From Cunninghamia lanceolata (Eukaryota; Streptophyta; Pinopsida; Cupressales; Cupressaceae), in assembly GCA_027924645.1 (NCBI GenBank), contig BSBN01000040.1, positions 2,914,001 through 2,978,000 on the forward strand: a stretch of 64,000 nucleotides of DNA, in the 5' to 3' direction. The position numbers were made by a program, and so were the translations under genes. The notes below the pieces were generated by a model, which had not been told where the DNA came from, did no database searches, and saw nothing but the letters and a program-made list of their open reading frames with translations. Shown here piece after piece: positions 57,251 through 64,000 of this stretch; the stretch's first letter is position 1; every line of letters begins with the position of its first letter.

Positions 57251-58150
57251 CCCTCCCTTAATGGTCAACCTATTCACTACACCAAGAGACCCCTTGAATT
57301 TTACAAACTTGTTAGGACTAAGGGACTTGGTGAGAATATCAGCTGTTTGATCCTTAGTTGGAACATATAGCAACTGAACTGATCCGTCTTCAACCAATGA
57401 TCTGATGAAGTGACAATGCGTCTCTACATGCTTGGTTCTTTCATGGAAGACCGGATTCTTGGCAAGTTTGAGAACTCCCTGATTGTCACAAAACAGGGGA
57501 GTCGGACTTGCTTGAGATAGTTGCATATCTGCAAGCATCCGACGAAGCCAAACTGCCTCACAAGCTGCCTTCACTGCACCTCGATACTCAGCTTCTGTGG
57601 AGGAGAGTGCTACAGCCTACTGCTTCTTATTGGTCCATGTGACGGCACCAGATCCCAAATTGAACACATACCCAGAAGTTGATTTTCTGTCATCAACGAA
57701 ACCTGCCCAATCTGAATCTGTGAAGCCTCTAAGGCTGGGATCAGAATTCCTTGTGTAAAGAATTCCAAAGTCAGAAGTGCCTTTCACGTACCGCAGCACA
57801 TGCTTAGCCGCTACCCAATGAACAGCCTTAGGAGCTGTCAAAAATCGTGAAATGTAGCTGACTGCAAAATTGATGTCGGGTCTAGTAGCAGTCAGGTAGA
57901 TAAGACTGCCTACTAGCTCTGTCTAAACAGAGACTCATCAACCATTGGTGAGGTAGACTTAGCGGACAGCTTAAGTCCTTTTTCCATTGGGGTGGAGGCT
58001 GGTTTGCAGTCCTGCATTCAGAACCTATCCAGAAGACTATGAGCATACTTCGACTGAGAGATGAAGATGCTATTCTGAGTTTGCCAAACCTCAACACCTA
58101 GACAATAGTGTGAAAGTCCCAAATCTGTCATATCAAAGGATTTGCACAGG
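57251..58150 (-). pseudogene. pol: Ty1/copia RT C-terminus and RNase H
   Basis: End of a copia polyprotein on the - strand. From about 58130 to 57840 a degraded RT tail carries HYCLGVEVW, QSKYAHSLL and RPDINFAVSYISRF. The frame 57841-57617 gives HWVAAKHVLRYVKGT, TDSDWAGFVDDRKSTSGYVF and TWTNKKQ, then a TAG, then ALSSTEAEYRGA and (57574-57245) AACEAVWLRRML, CDNQGVLKLAKNPVFHERTK and DQTADILTKSL. These are the classic D-W-A-G, E-A-E-Y, DNQ and HERTKH signatures of copia RNase H. In-frame stops and the missing upstream domains make it inactive. Confidence 0.92.
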
Positions 58151-58174
58151 CCCTGTTTGATCTTATCGATCAGG

Positions 58175-58440
58175 TGTGCTCGAAAAACCCACCAGGAATG
58201 TCTTCGAAAAAAATTTTCGTCAAATTTTTGAGGGTCAAAACCCTAGACGAAAAAATTTCGTGCCCTAGGCATTCAGAAATTTCAGAAAACCAGAAAAAAA
58301 TTCTGACGAAGACCCAGAAATCTGCTCGAAAAACCCACCAGGAATATGTCTTTGAAAAAAATTTTTGTCAAATTTTTGGGGGTCAAAACCCTAGACGAAA
58401 AAATTCCATGCCCTAGGCAATCAGAAAATTTGAAAAACAG
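58175..58440 (-). repeat. 147-bp tandem repeat in the copia leader
   Basis: GCTCGAAAAACCCACCAGGA at about 58176 and again at about 58323, each followed by GGGTCAAAACCCTAGACGAA and TGCCCTAGGCA.TCAGAAA. Confidence 0.85.
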
Positions 58441-58570
58441 GAAGTCTGCAGAAAAAAAATCCGGCCTCACCGAAAAAAACAAGAACCAACCAAAGAGCCC
58501 AAAACAAATTCGAGATTCGAAAAAAACTTGAATAATTTTGAATGAAATTATGTTTTCGAAGTCGAAGCAA

Positions 58571-58582
58571 GCTTTGATACCA
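58571..58582 (-). other. Primer-binding site of the copia derivative
   Basis: The - strand reads TGGTATCAAAGC, abutting the 5' LTR at 58583 with no gap. Confidence 0.9.
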
Positions 58583-58802
58583 TATTACATAGGTAAATGG
58601 CAGAATGCTGGATGATATTCACATAGAGCAAAGGCTCTTAAATAGGTTACAAGTAATTACAAAGAAAGCAAGTTTCTATATTTAGAAACTGCCAAAGACT
58701 GCCAGAGATCGACACACGATCTTGTCATAATTACATACCGTTACAAGAAACTGACTATTAACTAAAAATAGGAGATTCTAAGTATAAAAGAATATCTTAA
58801 TA
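58583..58802 (-). repeat. 5' LTR of the copia derivative
   Basis: 220 bp, TATTACATAGG...TATCTTAATA, near-identical to 57031-57250. Confidence 0.92.
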
Positions 58803-58858
58803 AACTTGAAGACACCCTAAATTATATCATTATGATGCCAATTAAACGGTGGTTGAGT

Positions 58859-59441
58859 GGATTGTTTTAATTTCTATTTCAATTGATTAAAACTGCCAAA
58901 TGCCATTAGAAAGGATTTAAAATTTCAAAGTATAACTGAAGGCTAGTAATATAAGGCTGCTGTTTCTAAACAGGGATTTCATTGTATTCAATTAAATAAA
59001 TAGTAGTAGACCTTAACCTTATTCAATTAAATAAATTGGTATTATTCTTATGCAAATCTAAATAGCTATCTTTTTTAGGTAAAATAGAACTAACCAGCAG
59101 TCATAAAACAGACATATCTTTCTCATTTCTAAACAAAATTAAAAAATCTAAAATGTTTTGGAAAGCTAAAACATAGGGATATAAAATCCAGAAGGGGTTT
59201 GAAGAGATCGTAAATCATGCAAAAGCTATTCGTGCCGAAAATCAAGCCAAAATCCTTCAAAACGAATAATACTCTAAGGATTTCCTTACTAGACTTGATA
59301 TCCTATGTTTTCATTGAGACTATCAAAAAACAAAAATTTGATCAAGCATCACCTCTATGGAAATATGTTATGATGATCGAACAACTTGTAGGAGGTGGGG
59401 CATTTCTTTGGTGTTGGAGTCAGTGTTAGATAATTTCATAG
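58859..59441. other. Gene-free stretch between duplication and gypsy remnant
   Basis: AT-rich, no recognisable content. Confidence 0.5.
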
Positions 59442-62400
59442 TCATAGCCTAATAATTTTATAACCCACTTTTGCTATGCTAGAGGTGAGATGTGTTGTTT
59501 TGAGGTATTTGAGGCCACGATGATATGATTTTATATAAAAGTGCCTTCCCACAAGATACGTCTTCCATTTGCTAACAACATGAAGAATGGCGAGCATCTC
59601 CTCATCATAAGTTGATTTGGCAAGATTCCACTCGATAAGTGCCTTGCTAGTAAAAGCTAGTGGTTGCCCTTCTTGCATTAATATGGCCCTAATGCCACCG
59701 CCCAAAGTATCACTTTCAATGATAAATGGTTTGAAAAGTTCAATAGAGCAAATATAGGCGTAGTGCACATGGCATGCTTGAGGAAATCAAAAGCCTTGTT
59801 TGTTGCTTCCAACCATAGGAATGCATTTTCTTTAACATGGTGGTTGATGGGACGACAATTTTATTGTAGCCCTTGACAAATTTCCTATAATAGCTGGTGA
59901 GACCAAAGAATCCTCAAAGGCTTTTGAGGGTTTTTTAGGTTTGGGCTAATTCTTCATATCTTCAATTTTTGAAGGGTCGATCTTAACTTATTCTGCTAAT
60001 AGGAAATGCCCGAGATATTCAATCTTTGTTTGGCCAAAATAGCACTTGGAATGCTTTGCACATAACTATTTTGTTGAAAGAAGTTGGAGGGTTTGATCAA
60101 GGTGAAGGAGATGTTCTTCCCATGTTCAACTGTAGATGAGGATGTCAAAAGAATATCGTAATGAATTTCCTAATAAATGGCTGAAAATTTTGATTTGTCA
60201 GGCTTGGGAATGTAGATGTGGCATTAGAGGCCAAACAACAACCAAAAATTCATAGTGGCACGCATGAATTCAAAAGGCGATTGTAGGAACACCTCTTCGT
60301 GTAGGCATATTTGGTGATATCTAGACCATAAATCTATTTTGGAAAATAAGCAATTCATCAACTAGTTTGTCAATCATAGGATTTGCCCTTGATCATAAAT
60401 TTGATTAAATCTTGAAAATCTACACAAACTCCAGGAATTGTCCTTTTTTCGAAGGAGTACCAAGGAAGACTGGGTTGACACTAGGTCAAATGACCCCTAC
60501 TTGTAGCAATTTGTGCACTATTTGTTCAATATTAGGTGGCATATTGCTTGGAATCAACTAGATTGCATGATGGGAATGTTGATGGGTTAATCCATGTGAC
60601 TTAGCAAATACTAAGGCATGTTTCGTGAGAAGTTCTTGTAATTTTGAGGATTAATTTGCGGTGTCTAACCTTGTGGGCTGTATAGAACAAAGCTGGGCTA
60701 TAGTCCCACAAGATCCCTTTTTAATAACTTCTCTATATGTTGGGAGCTAACAAGGTTTGTGGAACCTGCTTTGATACTAGTGATAGTGTATTTCTGGTCA
60801 TTGGTCGTAAATTGCATTCACATTTCCAAGAAGTCCCACAAGATGGGTCTGGGTGTGTGTAACCATTGTGCTCCTAGAACTAAATCACAGCCTCCTAGCA
60901 AAAGAACAAACATATTAGAGTTCAAATTGTAGTCGCCCACTAAAACTTGGACTTCTTTCATTTTCCCTTGCATACGAACCATTATCTTTTATGACCTCAA
61001 AATTGGAACATGGTACATGTAGTAGTTAGCTTGTTTTCTTCTCAGGGTTCTAAGAAATTATGGGTGCTGCCTGAATCGATGAGGATGTTTGAAGGTTGTT
61101 TTTTCAAGTACTCCTCAACCTTCATCATCTAGGGTGTGGTTATTCTGGCCAAGGCATGCATTGGTATCTTTGGAGCAAGACCATCATTGGAGCTTGGCAC
61201 TTGCTCTTCTTCCTTAATGGAAGGGACCTTTGGGTTCACCAATTCTTTAGAGATAGGGATGACTCCACATCCAACAGATACAATTTTTTTTCCATGCATT
61301 TGTGACCGAGTACTTGTTATCACAATTATAGAATAATCCCTTCGCTCGGCAAGCAACCATTTCCTCATGTGTTAGGTGCTTGATGGTTGGTGGATGGGGA
61401 TTGGGACTAGGTGTGGGGCATGCTCCTTGAGGTGGTATGGGATGAAATTTTAGTTGATTGCTGGTCTGTGATGCTTTATATGGACAAAGTTGGGTTGCAA
61501 ATTTATCCCTAGCTAATATAGCTAACTTGAGAGTTTCCTTGAATGTGGTAGGTTTAAACATTTGGACTTCTCCACGGATGTCGTCTTTTAGACCACTAAT
61601 GGAACAACTCTTGAAGTTTATTTCAAGCCCACTTGTCCAATTAGCTAATTTTTTGAACTAGATTTGGTAGTCATAGATTTAATGTGTGTGATGTAATTTA
61701 GTTAAGGCCCTTGTGAAGTCTTTGTACTCACTTGGACCAAATTGACATAGGACGTCCTTACAAAATTCACTCCATTTAAGAAAATTATTTGATTTTTCCA
61801 ACTATTGATTGTATAGCTTCATGTTCCAGCTGCAAAGATGTGATAAGAGAGTTTTTGAGCTGTTGGAATTTGATGTATAGTAAAATACTGCTTTGCTTTA
61901 TATAACGGACTTATAGGGTTGTCACTATCAAATTTGGGGAAGTCTAGTTTAGATGTGCGATAAATCCTACCAAGATTTTGTTGGTTGTGCAAACCATTGT
62001 GTTCAGTGTAAGAGTTTTGTCCCATATTTGATTGCGCACATTGTTGGATTTGGTTGTGCATGGATGCTATGTCACTAGATTCGCCGATTTTCGGCCATGA
62101 GGTTTGAAAATCGGCGGATTTATAAACGCCCAGAAAAATTCGTTGAAATACGGCATGAATTCGTACGGCGGCTTTAAAATATATTTCTATAAAGATTTTT
62201 TGGGTTTTCTCTCGACTCCCTGCTAGGTATGACTGATGTGACTGAAGTTGTCTTCAATAATTCATTGTAACACGATTTCATCCATTGTACCGTCACTCAC
62301 TACATTTCGTCGTGCTTTCACATTTATATTTTCTGGGTGATGCGATACAAGGGCTTCCGCATTATCTATGTCTAATGTGCTTTCTTTGAATGTGCGTGGA

Positions 62401-63135
62401 GCATACGTGACACAGACAACTATGTTACTCCTGATTATTACTAGCATACGCCGATAGGAACCGACGAGTTCAGGAAATTTCCGGTGTGAATTTTTTTTAC
62501 GGTGCGAGACAATTTTCCGAGCCTCACATATAAAAGCCTATTGGCTAAGCACTATAATGCTCCCGTATAAAAGCCTATGGCTAAATATATAATATCTTTA
62601 TATAATAAATAAAAAAGCTTTTATTGCTTATATAATATATGTCCACTTCTTAAAGTTTTATAATATATTATATAAGTAATGACTATATTATAAGTATAGA
62701 TATATTTCAGGGCATTATCTATTGCCTTATATAATATATTTAATATTTATTAAATATATAAAAAATAATGGGTGTAGATAGTGGCCTTTTTCACTTACAT
62801 AATATATTTATTACTTATATAATATATAAAGAGGAACTTATTACTTATATAATATATTTTCAAAAAAATCAAATTTATGTAAGGCGAATTTAGTCGCGAA
62901 TTTTTTTTCCCAAAATTTTCCTTGCCGAATTTATTTCGAATTTCATCCTTGCCAAATTCGAACCTGGTAACTTAGCATGGATGCATATTTGGTATTAAGG
63001 CCATGCAATCAAGTGCCAAGATCATCTAGCTCGTTCAACTTGGATAATTTCTCCATCATAGTAGTCTGAAAAGTTATGAATTCACCTTTTCGAAGAAGGC
63101 TCCTGCTGGTCTTGGGATTTGCAGCCACTAGCCAT
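59442..63135 (-). pseudogene. gag-pol: Ty3/gypsy gag-pol, truncated after RNase H
   Basis: Read right to left. Start MASGCKSQDQQEPS at 63135, then a 907-bp insertion. Gag resumes LDFPKFDSDNPIS...YKAKQYFTIHQIPTAQ (62061-61819) and FKPTTFKETLKLAILARDKF (about 61561). A decayed zinc knuckle follows (GLFYNCDNKYSV), then a protease active-site region ILIDSGSTHNFL (about 61045-61110), CDLVLGAQWL (about 60900), RT remnants including CYFGQTKIEYLGHFLL (about 60020) and the RNase H stretch PFIIESDTLGGGIRAILMQE, AKSTYDEEMLAILHVVSKWK (59768-59442). Integrase and the 3' LTR are missing; sequence left of 59440 is unrelated. Many stops and frameshifts. Gag-Pol would make particles and copy element RNA. Confidence 0.9.
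62068..62974. mobile_element. 907-bp TIR element with a 10-bp target duplication, Mutator-like
   Basis: Sits in the gypsy gag between two copies of GCATGGATGC (62058-62067 and 62975-62984). Its ends form an imperfect inverted repeat TAWGTYACYAGRTTCG (12 of 16 identical). A 9-10 bp duplication points to Mutator-like elements; superfamily is an inference. Near the left end an 11-bp perfect inverted repeat CGCCGATTTTC/GAAAATCGGCG (62082-62116) forms a hairpin. The interior has TATAAAAGCCTA..GGCTAA twice (about 62529 and 62567) and many CTTATATAATATAT words. The small - strand frame 62262-62447 is unrecognised. No transposase, so non-autonomous. Confidence 0.72.
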
Positions 63136-64000
63136 AGTAGACTCACAAGGTTTCCTGAAGGTGTGTTGGAGTTATATAGCAAAACAATCAGCTTGAAGAG
63201 AGGATCACAATAGTATAATTGTTCGAATGGGGGAAAAAGTGCCCAAGCTCTTTCTTAAGAAATAATACCCTATGGGCGGATTTTGTAAGCAGAATTGTCA
63301 AATTCCTCTTGGTTCAAGAGAAATTGGCTTTGGAAGTTCTAGACTATTAGATTGTATAGGAGCTGAAGCTTGACACACAACTAGTAGGATTCTTGTGTTT
63401 TGAATGCAACAATCCACTGAATAACTAAATTCCTTTGTGAATTTGTTCAACCTAGGTGAATTAGATCAGAGTTGTGCAAATATGCTCGGATCTACTAGTC
63501 TCAGTACAATATGCCCAAATCTGCTCACAACTAGGGTTTAAGAGGGAGTTTGTTAGGCTAGGGTGTTTGGGTTGTAGGCTCTTAAACTCTTTGATATATT
63601 TGTCCTATTCATAAATAGTGAATTGGCCCAATATTTGAAAGCTCTAACTCTGAAGGTTTCCACCTTCCCATAGCCACACCATTGTCGAGGTACAAAGTAA
63701 CTTCCTGGTGCTAATCACTTATTAGTGCACTATAGATTGTAGACAACTAATGGCTTTCTATGGTAAGGCTTCACCTAAGCCTAGAGGGTCTTTTGATACA
63801 CTTAAAGGCATGTGGAAACTCAAGGCTGTATACAAATGTGGTCTGAGGCCTGGTTATTGGTGGGCTTGCTTCACACATTGATTCAATGGGCTTAGTCAAA
63901 AAGTCAGCTGTTTGAGGATATTTGAAAACCCCCATCACAGGGTTTCTAGCTTAGACCACTATTGTAGGTAAAAAGAATTGGGTAAAAACAATGGTCAATA
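63136..64000 (-). other. Leader and probable LTR of the gypsy remnant
   Basis: Upstream of the gag start on the - strand. I could not place a primer-binding site or LTR end with confidence. TATA-like sequence is present on the - strand near 63610. Confidence 0.35.

Larger units (their letters stand above)
57031..58802 (-). mobile_element. Deleted Ty1/copia retrotransposon with intact LTRs
   Basis: Flanked by AACTT (57026-57030 and 58803-58807); copy A has the empty site near 40451. Two 220-bp LTRs differ at 5 positions by eye, so the insertion is fairly young. Interior: leader plus the C-terminal end of reverse transcriptase and RNase H; gag, protease, integrase and most of RT are deleted. 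Element ends are TATTA...TAATA rather than TG...CA. Confidence 0.92.
40509..58858 (+). repeat. Segmental tandem duplication, copy B
   Basis: Begins GTTTATCTAGAAGAGAGGG, directly after the copy A tail, and ends at GGTTGAGT (58858). Unique insertions are the 8.1-kb element (40982-49121) and the copia derivative (57031-58802), both with target duplications. Without them copy B is about 8.43 kb, matching copy A. Confidence 0.93.

Noticed and set aside
60765..60785. CTTTGATACTAGTG on the plus strand resembles a - strand primer-binding site.
   Set aside because: It lies within the gypsy pol reading (between the protease and RT regions) and translates in frame; no LTR end adjoins it.

Overview
This window looks like transposon-rich nuclear DNA of a seed plant. 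Large non-coding tracts, stacked LTR retrotransposons, hAT and Ty1/copia remnants and a plant-type ankyrin first exon all point that way. The amount and style of repeat, and an exon apparently separated from the rest of its gene by tens of kb, suggest a gymnosperm (conifer or yew type); that last step is inference. I saw no rRNA or tRNA gene, no CRISPR array and nothing bacterial. The only plausible host coding sequence is a first exon present twice (26091-26286 and 40639-40834, + strand).

Layout. 1-600: Ty3/gypsy gag remnant with a primer-binding site (PBS), - strand. 2023-8778: complete but old LTR retrotransposon, - strand, with two LTRs of about 2.15 kb around a gag-only interior of 2.4 kb; a 33-bp minisatellite abuts it. 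10801-16742: non-coding block bounded by imperfect inverted repeats and built from a roughly 349-bp unit in which long palindromes alternate every 164 and 185 bp, with a 1062-bp higher-order repeat over it. 17288-17701: copia-type LTR with PBS. 17702-25960: featureless or weakly repetitive DNA.

25961-58858 is one direct tandem duplication. Copy A is 25961-40508 and copy B is 40509-58858. Each carries the ankyrin exon, the start of its intron, a broken hAT transposase gene (- strand) and a solo LTR inside that transposase. Later insertions differ. Copy A received a 6.1-kb retroelement (28263-34402, TSD ACTAG). Copy B received an 8.1-kb element (40982-49121, TSD GGTGC) and a 1.8-kb copia derivative (57031-58802, TSD AACTT). 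Subtracting these leaves about 8.40 and 8.43 kb, which supports the reconstruction: hAT, then solo-LTR insertion, then duplication, then the three later insertions.

The most unusual item is the 8.1-kb element. It has TG...CA ends, a perfect 5-bp TSD, a 2.6-kb array of about 50 GCGCC motifs, a TATA box, a likely 5' intron and one ORF of over 1000 codons with no recognisable reverse transcriptase, integrase or protease. I could not find matching LTRs at its two ends. Near the right edge, 59442-63135 is a broken Ty3/gypsy gag-pol on the - strand, interrupted in gag by a 907-bp terminal-inverted-repeat element with a 10-bp target duplication.
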